8,636 nt of DNA from an uncultured Lachnospiraceae bacterium (lineage in GTDB: Bacteria > Bacillota > Clostridia > Lachnospirales > Lachnospiraceae), in NCBI GenBank assembly GCA_946413945.1, contig CAMKMR010000061.1, forward strand, positions 1 to 8,636. The letters are read 5' to 3'. A model generated the notes under the pieces. It made no database searches, had not been told where the DNA came from, and worked only from the letters and a program-made list of their open reading frames with translations. Numbering within the stretch: position 1 is the stretch's first letter; every line of letters starts with the position of its first letter. The position numbers and the translations under genes are program-made. Shown piece by piece: positions 1 through 5,966 of the stretch.

Positions 1-171
1 CAGTATTCTGATCCTGATATGGATTCTGGTACTGATTTCCAGTATTCTGATCCTGATATGGATTCTGGTACTGATTTCCAGTATTCTGATCCTGGTATGG
101 ATTCTGGTACTGATTTGGCTGGTACTGATTTCCAGTATTCTGATCCTGATATGGATTCTGATACTGATTCC
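1..171. repeat. 39-bp tandem repeats, four copies, coding
   Basis: Direct repeats with a 39-bp period begin at 1, 40, 79 and 133. Copies 1 and 2 are identical. Copy 3 differs at one internal base plus its last base. Copy 4 differs at two bases near its end. A 15-bp partial unit at 118-132 separates copies 3 and 4. The array runs off the left edge. The period is a multiple of three, so gain or loss of units keeps the reading frame of the minus-strand gene. Confidence 0.95.
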
Positions 172-295
172 CCTGATACTGATTAACCCCACTTTGATCC
201 TGGTATGGATTTGTCATACCACCGTTGTTAGGCTGATAACCTAAATTTGGATCCTGAAAATTATTGTTTGGATCCTGGAAATTGTTATTATCCAT
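1..295 (-). CDS. Q/N/Y/P-rich repeat protein, N-terminal part (C-terminus off the left edge)
   Basis: This is a partial gene: 98 complete codons are visible and the frame stays open to base 1. The ATG at 293-295 is preceded by AGGGAAGGAATAATA, a good ribosome binding site, which fixes the start. The protein begins MDNNNFQDPNNNFQDPN, passes through a short variable stretch, and then consists of 13-residue units of the type NQYQNPYQDQNTG. Three near-perfect units and one preceding degenerate unit are visible, with a five-residue partial unit (NQYQP) inserted between two of them. There are no charged residues except Asp, no Cys, and no hydrophobic segment in the visible part, so it should be disordered. 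It lies downstream of buk on the same strand but behind a terminator-like hairpin. In Firmicutes such Q/N/Y-rich leaders often precede membrane or zinc-ribbon domains; here that part is outside the window, so no function is assigned. Confidence 0.82.
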   Translation of the reverse strand, partial: MDNNNFQDPNNNFQDPNLGYQPNNGGMTNPYQDQSGVNQYQGNQYQNPYQDQNTGNQYQPNQYQNPYQDQNTGNQYQNPYQDQNTGNQYQNPYQDQNT

Positions 296-323
296 TATTA
301 TTCCTTCCCTTTTATAAAATCTC

Positions 324-339
324 TAGGTATAAAAACCTA
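324..339 (-). other. Small inverted repeat in the leader of the repeat-protein gene
   Basis: TAGGT (324-328) and ACCTA (335-339) form a 5-bp dyad around an AT loop, about 30 bases upstream of the start codon of the repeat-protein gene. It could be an operator or part of a second weak terminator. No convincing -35/-10 pair was found here, so its role is open. Confidence 0.3.
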
Positions 340-376
340 TAATATTAAACTGCCATGATGAATTTCACCATGGCAG
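336..376 (-). terminator. Probable intrinsic terminator of the ptb-buk operon
   Basis: CTGCCATG (350-357) pairs perfectly with CATGGCAG (369-376). A mismatch follows, and then TGA/TCA pairs close a three-base loop. On the minus strand the stem is followed by TTTAATATTATAGG, which is U-rich but not a pure U tract. It lies 18 bases beyond the buk stop codon. Some readthrough into the repeat-protein gene is possible. Confidence 0.7.
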
Positions 377-394
377 CAACATCTAATGTAATAA

Positions 395-1462
395 TTAATA
401 AATCCTTACTTCTTCTTCACCGTTCATAACACGGATAGCACCCTGAGCAAGGGCAAGAAGTTCAGCTTCGCCTGGATATACCTTTACTGGCGCAATAAAG
501 CTTACATACTCAGCAATCTTATTTGTGATTCTTTCATTATAAGCAATTCCGCCTGTAACAATGATCTGATCTACTTTTCCTTTAAGAACAGCGGCCATAG
601 CACCGATATTCTTTGCAAGCTGATAAATGAAAGCATTCATAACAAGTTTTGCTTTCTCATCACCTTCGTCGATTCTCTTAATGATCTCTCTTGCATCATT
701 AGTTCCAAGATATGCATTGAAACCACCGTTGCCAATGATCTTCTTCTTCATTTCAGCTTCTGTATACTTTCCTGAGAAGCACATTTCAACAAGTGAAAGT
801 GGAGGAACGGCATTTGCTCTCTCTGGTGAAAATGCACCATCACCATTGAATGCTGCAAATACATCTACCATCTTACCATGATCATGACATCCGCAAGATG
901 TACCACCACCAAGGTGAACTACGATAAGATTAAGATCTTCATACTTCTTTCCTACTTCCTTTGCATATCTTCTAGCCATAGCCTTCTGATTAAGAGGATG
1001 ATCGATAGAACCTCTTTCAATTTCAGGAATACCTGAAATACGTGCGATTGGCTCAAGCTCATCAACTGCAACAGGGTCTACGATATAAGCCTTAACGCCG
1101 ATTGAATCAGCAATTTCTTTTGCTATGATACCACCAAGGTTAGAAGCATGCTCACCACGCTTAGCCTCTGTAAGATCCTTGATAAGAGCATCTGTTACTT
1201 CATAAGTACCACCTGGAATTGGCTTAACGATTCCACCACGTCCAACGATAACATCGAAAGAATTAACATCAAAATTCTTATCTTTAAGGAAATCAAGAAT
1301 GATATTCTTTCTGAAATCCTTCTGAGCTATGATATTTGGATACTGAGCAATCTCTTCTGTTGAATGACGAAGAGTCTCGTCCATAATAAGTTCTTCATCT
1401 TCAAAAACACCAAGTTTTGTTGAAGTTGAACCAGGGTTAATGATAAGTGACTTAATTGCCAT
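395..1462 (-). CDS. buk: Butyrate kinase
   Basis: This cytoplasmic kinase catalyses butyryl-phosphate + ADP to butyrate + ATP, the ATP-yielding last step of butyrate fermentation. The 355-residue length matches the family. Motifs of the acetokinase/ASKHA fold appear in order: the N-terminal phosphate loop NPGSTSTK (residues 9-16), VGRGG (73-77), the second phosphate motif HLGGGTSCGCHDHGKMVD (183-200), GDGAFSPERANAVP (207-220), and the adenosine motif VTGGIAYNE (312-320). The NPGSTSTK form and the length favour butyrate kinase over acetate kinase (about 400 residues). The start is set by AACGGAGGGAAAT directly before the ATG. It sits 81 bases after ptb on the same strand, which independently supports the assignment. 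A branched-chain acyl kinase activity is possible within this family. No defect is seen. Confidence 0.96.
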   Translation of the reverse strand: MAIKSLIINPGSTSTKLGVFEDEELIMDETLRHSTEEIAQYPNIIAQKDFRKNIILDFLKDKNFDVNSFDVIVGRGGIVKPIPGGTYEVTDALIKDLTEAKRGEHASNLGGIIAKEIADSIGVKAYIVDPVAVDELEPIARISGIPEIERGSIDHPLNQKAMARRYAKEVGKKYEDLNLIVVHLGGGTSCGCHDHGKMVDVFAAFNGDGAFSPERANAVPPLSLVEMCFSGKYTEAEMKKKIIGNGGFNAYLGTNDAREIIKRIDEGDEKAKLVMNAFIYQLAKNIGAMAAVLKGKVDQIIVTGGIAYNERITNKIAEYVSFIAPVKVYPGEAELLALAQGAIRVMNGEEEVRIY

Positions 1463-1513
1463 ATTTCCCTCCGTTAAAATTTAAAAAATATATTATTCTT
1501 ACTTTTAATGAAA

Positions 1514-1533
1514 TAAGTGTCAAAAGACACCTA
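1514..1533 (-). other. Hairpin between ptb and buk
   Basis: On the minus strand TAGGTGTC, a TTTT loop and GACACTTA form an 8-bp stem with one G-U pair (5 bp perfect core). It follows the ptb stop codon by about 10 bases and has no U tract, so it is not a usual terminator. An mRNA-stability or attenuating role between the two cistrons is inference. Confidence 0.4.
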
Positions 1534-1543
1534 CTGCATGTAA

Positions 1544-2470
1544 TTATTTATTAGCGTTCTTCTTAAGTGAATCAGCTACAAGAGCACCAAGTGCAAGTGA
1601 GTTAACCTTTACTTCAAATGAGTCTGAACGTGAAGTAAGAATAACTGGTGCAGCTGTACCTGTAATAAGGTTACCGTTCTTTACATTAGCAAAATGAACA
1701 AGTCCCTTGTAAAGAATGTTACCAGCATGAATGTTAGGGAAGAGAAGAACATCTGCATCTCCTACGATCTTACGACCTGTTGCTCCCTTATGCTTTGCTG
1801 CTTCCGGACATGTGGCAAGGTCAAGTGAAAGAGGACCATCTACGATACATCCTGCAATTTCACCATTCTCATTCATCTGACGTAACTGATCAGCCTCAAC
1901 TGTCTCAGGCATCTTAGGGTTTACTACTTCAACTGCTGCAAGTGGAGCAACCTTTGGATTCTTAACGCCACAAGCTTCGCAGATTTCTACTGTATTTCTG
2001 ATGATATTTGCCTTGTCATCAAGTGTTGGATATGGAACAAATGCAACGTCTGAAAGGAAAAGGAGATGATCAACACCTTCCATCTCGAATACGCAAACAT
2101 GTGAAAGTGGTCTTCCACTTCTAAGTCCAACTTCCTTATCAAGTACACTCTTAAGGAAATCCTTTGTATCGATAAGACCCTTCATGTACATATCTGCCTT
2201 ACCATCATGTACAAGCTTAACTGCTTCGTGAGCAGCTTCAATCTTATCCTTAACATCTATAACTTCATAATCAGCAAGGTTCATACCGATGTTATCAGCA
2301 ATCTTCTTAATCTCATCAGCATCACCAACAAGGATAGAATCAGCAATACCCTTTTCCTTAGCTGCCTTTACAGCTAAAAGTACTTCATCATCCTGCGCAA
2401 CTGCTACTGAAACTTTTTTCTTCTCAACTGCCGCAGCCTTAGCTACTAATTCGTCAAAACTCTTACTCAT
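1544..2470 (-). CDS. ptb: Phosphate butyryltransferase (phosphotransbutyrylase)
   Basis: This enzyme catalyses butyryl-CoA + phosphate to butyryl-phosphate + CoA, supplying the substrate of the kinase encoded next. The protein has 308 residues, the usual length for Ptb and shorter than many phosphate acetyltransferases. Recognisable PTA/PTB-family segments are MKGLIDTKDFLK (96-107), the GLRSGRPLSHVCVFE region (115-129), LSDVAFVPYP (139-148), DADVLLFPNIHAGN (228-241) and GTAAPVILTSRSDS (261-274). The order and the buk partner favour butyryl over acetyl specificity, but this is inferred. The start ATG has TAGAAAGGA about 10 bases upstream. It is the first gene of the ptb-buk operon and has its own promoter about 80 bases upstream. 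The product is soluble and cytoplasmic. No missing motif or frameshift is seen. Confidence 0.95.
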   Translation of the reverse strand: MSKSFDELVAKAAAVEKKKVSVAVAQDDEVLLAVKAAKEKGIADSILVGDADEIKKIADNIGMNLADYEVIDVKDKIEAAHEAVKLVHDGKADMYMKGLIDTKDFLKSVLDKEVGLRSGRPLSHVCVFEMEGVDHLLFLSDVAFVPYPTLDDKANIIRNTVEICEACGVKNPKVAPLAAVEVVNPKMPETVEADQLRQMNENGEIAGCIVDGPLSLDLATCPEAAKHKGATGRKIVGDADVLLFPNIHAGNILYKGLVHFANVKNGNLITGTAAPVILTSRSDSFEVKVNSLALGALVADSLKKNANK

Positions 2471-2495
2471 TTTTCTTTTTTCCTTTCTAAATCAA

Positions 2496-2512
2496 CTCCG
2501 CTTAAGGCAGAG
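2496..2512 (-). other. Hairpin in the ptb leader
   Basis: On the minus strand CTCTGC, a CTTAA loop and GCGGAG form a 6-bp stem with one G-U pair. It lies between the inferred transcription start (near 2540) and the ribosome binding site (near 2482). It may affect mRNA stability; no riboswitch class is recognised. Confidence 0.35.
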
Positions 2513-2546
2513 ATATTTTACAAATTTTTGCAAAAAAACTAGCAAT

Positions 2547-2575
2547 ATATTACCATTCTCTAAGTAAAACTTCAA
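2547..2575 (-). promoter_or_regulatory. Vegetative promoter of ptb-buk, extended -10 type
   Basis: On the minus strand the -35 box is TTGAAG (2570-2575), followed by a 17-base spacer and the -10 box TAATAT (2547-2552). A TGG immediately before the -10 gives an extended -10. Transcription should begin near 2540, leaving a leader of about 70 bases. Confidence 0.65.
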
Positions 2576-2613
2576 GATAGATAACGTTACAGAATTGCCA
2601 TACTTTTTCACTT

Positions 2614-2637
2614 TTATTTAGATCATTTTCTAAATAA
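2614..2637 (-). other. AT-only hairpin downstream of the small membrane-protein genes
   Basis: TTATTTAG (2614-2621) and CTAAATAA (2630-2637) form an 8-bp AT-rich stem with an 8-base loop, 33 bases beyond the stop of the 79-residue gene. No U tract follows on the minus strand, so termination would be weak. This is the only terminator-like structure seen between that gene and the ptb promoter. Confidence 0.3.
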
Positions 2638-2669
2638 TGAACTATTTTTTTCTTATTTATCTTGATTGA

Positions 2670-2909
2670 TTATTTTTTATCTATCTTTTTATCATTATTC
2701 TTATCTATCATATCAAGGGCAGTGTAGATCAAGCTAAGAACTATCGCAATTATAGATAATGTTCTCTCAGGACTTGCCTTCTTTAATGCCTTCTCATAAG
2801 ACTTTCTGAGTTTTTTTACTGACTTTTTTTCCTCAAAAGCCTTCTTAGGTTTCTTTATATTCTTGATCGGCTTTATCTTTTTGGCTCTGACAACTTCATT
2901 TTTTTCCAT
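2670..2909 (-). CDS. Small, very basic single-pass membrane protein, unknown function
   Basis: I do not recognise this 79-residue protein. Residues 1-48 are strongly basic and lysine-rich (stretches such as KKIKPIKNIKKPKK) with a likely helical, charged character. Residues about 50-68 (TLSIIAIVLSLIYTALDMI) form one transmembrane helix, and a short charged tail (DKNNDKKIDKK) follows. The positive-inside rule suggests the long basic part is cytoplasmic, where it could contact nucleic acid or acidic lipid; that is inference. The gene is supported by an AAGGGGG ribosome binding site (2917-2923) seven bases before the ATG, and by its position 22 bases after the preceding membrane-protein gene on the same strand. 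The two are probably cotranscribed. Confidence 0.7.
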   Translation of the reverse strand: MEKNEVVRAKKIKPIKNIKKPKKAFEEKKSVKKLRKSYEKALKKASPERTLSIIAIVLSLIYTALDMIDKNNDKKIDKK

Positions 2910-2931
2910 AAATAAGCCCCCTTGTCACACT

Positions 2932-3336
2932 TTATGATAATAAATTTATAACTACTACAATGGCCATTATAATAAGGATGGGGATAACTCCGATAAGCTG
3001 TTCCTTCTTTCCCTTTGCATCTACTCTATCATTTCCAAGGAATCTATGATAGCCATCTTTTTCCATAAGATCTACTTTTTCGCCAGTTTCATAAATATTA
3101 AACATGTTGCTGACTTTTGCATAAACCTTTCTATTCTCTGGTCCTTCAATAGTAAGTTCAGTGTAATTTTTTCTTGAAACCTGATCAAATTTCTTTTCCA
3201 TATCAATTATCACGCCTTCTGTTTTATTCCAGCCCTTTATAAGCTTCTTTTTTCTATGCGCTGCTCCTGCTGCTGAAAAATAAAGTTCAAGAAGAAAAAC
3301 AATGATCACTATGATTGCTGTAATATTCTGTATCAT
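2932..3336 (-). CDS. Two-helix membrane protein, DUF3592-like
   Basis: This 134-residue protein has a transmembrane helix at about 4-23, a basic stop-transfer patch (HRKKKLIKG, 27-35), a small soluble domain (about 36-110) and a second helix at about 113-133. The soluble part opens with GWNKTEGVIIDME, and later has YAKVSNMFNIYETGEKVDLMEKDG. This resembles the layout of DUF3592-type proteins: helix, W..TEG.V strand, G-x-K/V-x-V segment, helix. That family match is by eye and only moderately sure. The basic patch after the first helix suggests the middle domain faces the cytoplasm. AAAAGGAAC lies about 13 bases upstream of the ATG, a rather distant site. It is the first of two small membrane-protein genes. 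The function is unknown. Confidence 0.72.
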   Translation of the reverse strand: MIQNITAIIVIIVFLLELYFSAAGAAHRKKKLIKGWNKTEGVIIDMEKKFDQVSRKNYTELTIEGPENRKVYAKVSNMFNIYETGEKVDLMEKDGYHRFLGNDRVDAKGKKEQLIGVIPILIIMAIVVVINLLS

Positions 3337-3392
3337 TTTTTTAAATGTTCCTTTTATTTCTTATCCGTGTAAAAATGTCACACACTCATAAT

Positions 3393-3419
3393 CCTATAAC
3401 ATTATTTCTATTTCATCAA
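3393..3419 (-). promoter_or_regulatory. Weak candidate promoter for the two small membrane-protein genes
   Basis: On the minus strand TTGATG (3414-3419) and TATAGG (3393-3398) are 15 bases apart, shorter than ideal. A TGT before the -10 gives an extended -10. It directly abuts the 27-bp tandem repeat. The call is tentative. Confidence 0.3.
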
Positions 3420-3472
3420 TCAAAATTTAGCATAAAACTAAAGCTATCAAAATTTAGCATAAAACTAAAGCT
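3419..3472. repeat. 27-bp perfect tandem duplication with internal dyads
   Basis: The 27-bp unit at 3419-3445 is repeated exactly at 3446-3472. Each copy contains TTTAG, seven bases, then CTAAA, an inverted repeat of operator size. The array lies in the divergent intergenic region, adjoining the candidate minus-strand promoter and 28 bases upstream of the tyrA -35 box. It could be a duplicated regulator site for either side, or merely a replication slippage product. Confidence 0.9.
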
Positions 3473-3499
3473 GCTACATTATTTCATTTTAAAAAGGGT

Positions 3500-3528
3500 T
3501 TGACTTTAGTACGTTAAAGCATTAGAGT
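3500..3528 (+). promoter_or_regulatory. Promoter of the tyrA-aroA operon
   Basis: The -35 box is TTGACT (3500-3505), followed by a 17-base spacer and the -10 box TAGAGT (3523-3528). The spacer contains CTTTA-N6-TAAAG, a dyad similar in composition to those in the upstream tandem repeat. The start of transcription would be near 3535, leaving a short leader with no room for a T-box or a long attenuator. Confidence 0.55.
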
Positions 3529-3567
3529 AGTTATATATTTCTCAAATAAATTACTATGAGGTTATAC

Positions 3568-4431
3568 ATGTCAGATTTTAATTTAAAAAAAGCTAATATA
3601 GTGGGAATTGCCGGACTTGGACTTATCGGCGGATCATTTGCAAAAGCATTTAAAGAAAATGCCAATATAAAGGTTTATGCTACGGATTTAAATGAAGATG
3701 TAGTAGCTCAGGCTATAAAAGACGGCACTGTTGATGGCCTTCTTGATGAAGTAACAATCAAAGAATGTGACCTTATCATTCCTGCCCTTTATCCAAAAGC
3801 TATCAATGAGTACTTAAAGAAAATGGCTCCTTACATAAGAAAAAATGCTCTTGTTATTGATACAGGTGGACTAAAGAGAGTAGTATGTAAAGAGTGCTTC
3901 CCTCTTGCTAAAGAATACGGTTTTACTTTTGTAGGCGGACATCCTATGGCTGGAAAAAAATATTCCGGCTATGAATATAGTACTGGCAGTCTTTTTAATG
4001 ATGCTTCTATGATCCTTGTTCCTGAGGATCCTGAGGATAAAGAGCTTATCGATGCTGTAACCAATATCCTTAGTCCTTGTAATTTCGGAATGATAACCGT
4101 GTGTTCTGCCGAAAAACACGATGAGATGATAGCATTTACATCAGAAATGGCTCATATAGTATCAAATGCTTATATCAAAAGTCCAACTGCCCTTGCACAT
4201 AAGGGATTTTCTGCCGGCAGCTACAAGGATATGACCAGAGTTGCCTGGTTAAATGAAACCATGTGGACAGAGATTTTTATGGAGAATAAGGATAATCTTA
4301 TTAAGGAAATCGACTATATCACTTCTTTCCTTAATGAATATAAGTCTGCGCTTATAGAAAATGATTCTGACTACATGTGGAAGTTGCTTCATGATGGAAA
4401 AGTTGCTAAAGAAACAGTTGATGGAAAGTAA
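3568..4431 (+). CDS. tyrA: Prephenate dehydrogenase
   Basis: This cytoplasmic enzyme oxidatively decarboxylates prephenate to 4-hydroxyphenylpyruvate, the tyrosine-specific step. From the chosen start the protein has 287 residues. The N-terminal Rossmann fold shows GLGLIGGS (16-23) and an acidic D40 after the second strand, which favours NAD+ over NADP+. The substrate region has GGHPMAG (123-129), and the helical dimerisation domain has AEKHDEMIAFTSEMAH (171-186) and GFSAGSYKDMTRVA (203-216). There is no C-terminal ACT domain, unlike Bacillus TyrA, and no chorismate mutase fusion, unlike E. coli. The start at 3568 is preferred because TGAGGT lies six bases upstream; an in-frame ATG at 3556 would add four residues but has no ribosome binding site. 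aroA follows eight bases after the stop. Confidence 0.93.
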   Translation: MSDFNLKKANIVGIAGLGLIGGSFAKAFKENANIKVYATDLNEDVVAQAIKDGTVDGLLDEVTIKECDLIIPALYPKAINEYLKKMAPYIRKNALVIDTGGLKRVVCKECFPLAKEYGFTFVGGHPMAGKKYSGYEYSTGSLFNDASMILVPEDPEDKELIDAVTNILSPCNFGMITVCSAEKHDEMIAFTSEMAHIVSNAYIKSPTALAHKGFSAGSYKDMTRVAWLNETMWTEIFMENKDNLIKEIDYITSFLNEYKSALIENDSDYMWKLLHDGKVAKETVDGK

Positions 4432-4438
4432 TTATAAT

Positions 4439-5896
4439 ATGGAAAAGATAATCAAAGATACTAACAGCGTATGCTTAAATACATTCGCATATAATTTCGG
4501 AGGAAAAGTTAAGGCAATAGCTTCAAAGTCTCATGCTCACAGACTGCTTATAGCTGCTGCACTTTCAGACTCAGCTTCAAAGCTTATCATTTCTGAGACT
4601 TCTAATGATATTGAAGCTACTATTGGCTGTCTTAACAGTCTGGGTGCTAAGATAACAAGAGATGCGGATACAATTTATATTGAACCGATATCAAGAAGTT
4701 CTGGCGATGCTTCTTTAAATATATCATCAGCTAAAACAACTTACAGCATAGATCCTTTAAATACAGAATCTGATCAGACAGGCGGCTGCAATGATTTTTT
4801 TGATTCAGCTTCATCTCATCCTGGCAACAATAATAAATCTTCGAAAAAAAAGATATATCAGCTTGACGCAGGAGAAAGTGGTTCCACTTTAAGATTTATG
4901 CTTCCTATAGTTGCAGCTCTAGGAAAAACTTGTGAGATAACAACTCATAACCGCCTCACCAAAAGGCCCCTTTCTCCACTTTATGAAGAACTGTTATGTC
5001 ATGATATGTTTCTTTCAAGACAGAAAACGTCCCCTCTCTTTATAAGTGGCAAACTATCATCTGGAAGATATAAAATTCCAGGTAACATTTCTTCCCAGTA
5101 TATTACCGGACTTTTATTTGCCCTTCCACTTCTTGATGGGGAAAGTAAGATTCATGTTACAAAAGGACTCTCTTCTAGACCTTATATAGATATTACTTTG
5201 TCAGTACTTGCATCATATGGAATCAAGATTTTTGAGGAAAAAATAAAAAAGGATGAAATTCTCTTTACTATTCCAGGAAATCAGACTTATAAAATTTCAT
5301 CTCCTGTAACTAAAGTAGAAGGGGATTGGAGCAACGCTGCATTTTTCCTTACTGCGGGTGCAATTTCAAAAGAAGCGGTAACTGTTACTGGACTTTCATT
5401 AGACAGTCACCAGGGTGATAAAAAGATTTTAGAAATCTTGAAAAATTTTGGTGCTGACATTTCTATTGAAACTAAGGCTGACGGCTTATCTGACATCACA
5501 GTAAGCCCAAGAGATTTAGATAAAACTTTTATCGACGCTAAAGATATACCTGATCTTATTCCTATCCTTTCTGTTTGCGCTGCTACAGCAAAAGGCACGA
5601 CAAAGATTGTTAATTATGAAAGGCTTCGGATCAAAGAAAGTGACAGAGTTGAGGCTATAAAAACTATGCTTTCTAATTTTGGAATACATGTAGAAGAAAA
5701 GGATAAGGCGCTTTTTATAACTGGAAAAAGCAGTTTTAAAGAAGCTTGTAATGATTCGGTAAACGATCACCGTATGGCTATGTCTTCGGCTATTGCATCT
5801 ATCAGAGCAAATGGTCCTGTCACGATCACAGATCCATATGCCATAACTAAATCATATCCAACTTTCTATGAGGATTTTGTAAGTCTTTTAAAATAA
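4439..5896 (+). CDS. aroA: 3-phosphoshikimate 1-carboxyvinyltransferase (EPSP synthase)
   Basis: This enzyme joins shikimate 3-phosphate and phosphoenolpyruvate to make EPSP, the step before chorismate synthase. Family motifs appear in order (485-residue numbering): SKSHAHR (29-35), LDAGESGSTLRF (142-153, with the Gly equivalent to E. coli G96), NRLTKRP (171-177), SSQYITG (218-224), SSRPYID (245-251), VEGDWSNAAFFL (293-304), catalytic Asp in IPDLIP (370-375), RIKESDR (397-403) with the catalytic Glu, DHRMAM (443-448) and TKSYPTF (470-476). It is about 55 residues longer than E. coli AroA (427). The excess is a Ser/Asn/Asp-rich insertion at about 85-137. The start at 4439 is chosen because GGAAAG precedes it by 10 bases. 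In-frame ATGs at 4421, 4394 and 4361 lie inside tyrA and have weaker or no sites. It is the second gene of the tyrA operon. Confidence 0.94.
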   Translation: MEKIIKDTNSVCLNTFAYNFGGKVKAIASKSHAHRLLIAAALSDSASKLIISETSNDIEATIGCLNSLGAKITRDADTIYIEPISRSSGDASLNISSAKTTYSIDPLNTESDQTGGCNDFFDSASSHPGNNNKSSKKKIYQLDAGESGSTLRFMLPIVAALGKTCEITTHNRLTKRPLSPLYEELLCHDMFLSRQKTSPLFISGKLSSGRYKIPGNISSQYITGLLFALPLLDGESKIHVTKGLSSRPYIDITLSVLASYGIKIFEEKIKKDEILFTIPGNQTYKISSPVTKVEGDWSNAAFFLTAGAISKEAVTVTGLSLDSHQGDKKILEILKNFGADISIETKADGLSDITVSPRDLDKTFIDAKDIPDLIPILSVCAATAKGTTKIVNYERLRIKESDRVEAIKTMLSNFGIHVEEKDKALFITGKSSFKEACNDSVNDHRMAMSSAIASIRANGPVTITDPYAITKSYPTFYEDFVSLLK

Positions 5897-5928
5897 CATC
5901 TTTGATATTAACGTCTCTGCCTGTAAAC

Positions 5929-5966
5929 AAAAAAGGAGCATGAAAATTTTTCACGCTCCTTTTTTT
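5929..5966. terminator. Bidirectional terminator between aroA and the membrane-protein gene
   Basis: AAAAAAGGAGC (5929-5939) pairs with GCTCCTTTTTT (5955-5965), with further TGAAA/TTTCA pairing inside. A run of seven T follows on the plus strand. On the minus strand the stem is followed by TTTTTTGTTT. It lies 32 bases after the aroA stop and overlaps the TAA of the convergent gene by two bases. Confidence 0.9.

Noticed and set aside
1..171. CRISPR array
   Set aside because: The repeats are directly adjacent, in frame and coding, with no unique spacers between copies.
627..881. Plus-strand open frame inside buk, with a similar one at 1148-1363
   Set aside because: Both are antisense shadows of an intact, well-conserved gene and have no ribosome binding site.
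2521..2545. Possible Rex-type operator near the ptb transcription start
   Set aside because: The AT-rich sequence lacks the TTGTTAA/TTAACAA half sites expected for Rex.
2289..2567. Plus-strand open frame over the start of ptb
   Set aside because: It is antisense to ptb, its leader and its promoter, and the Ser/Phe/Leu-rich product is typical of a shadow.
5407..5770. Two minus-strand open frames inside aroA (5407-5598 and 5516-5770)
   Set aside because: They overlap conserved catalytic parts of aroA, and nothing supports their translation.
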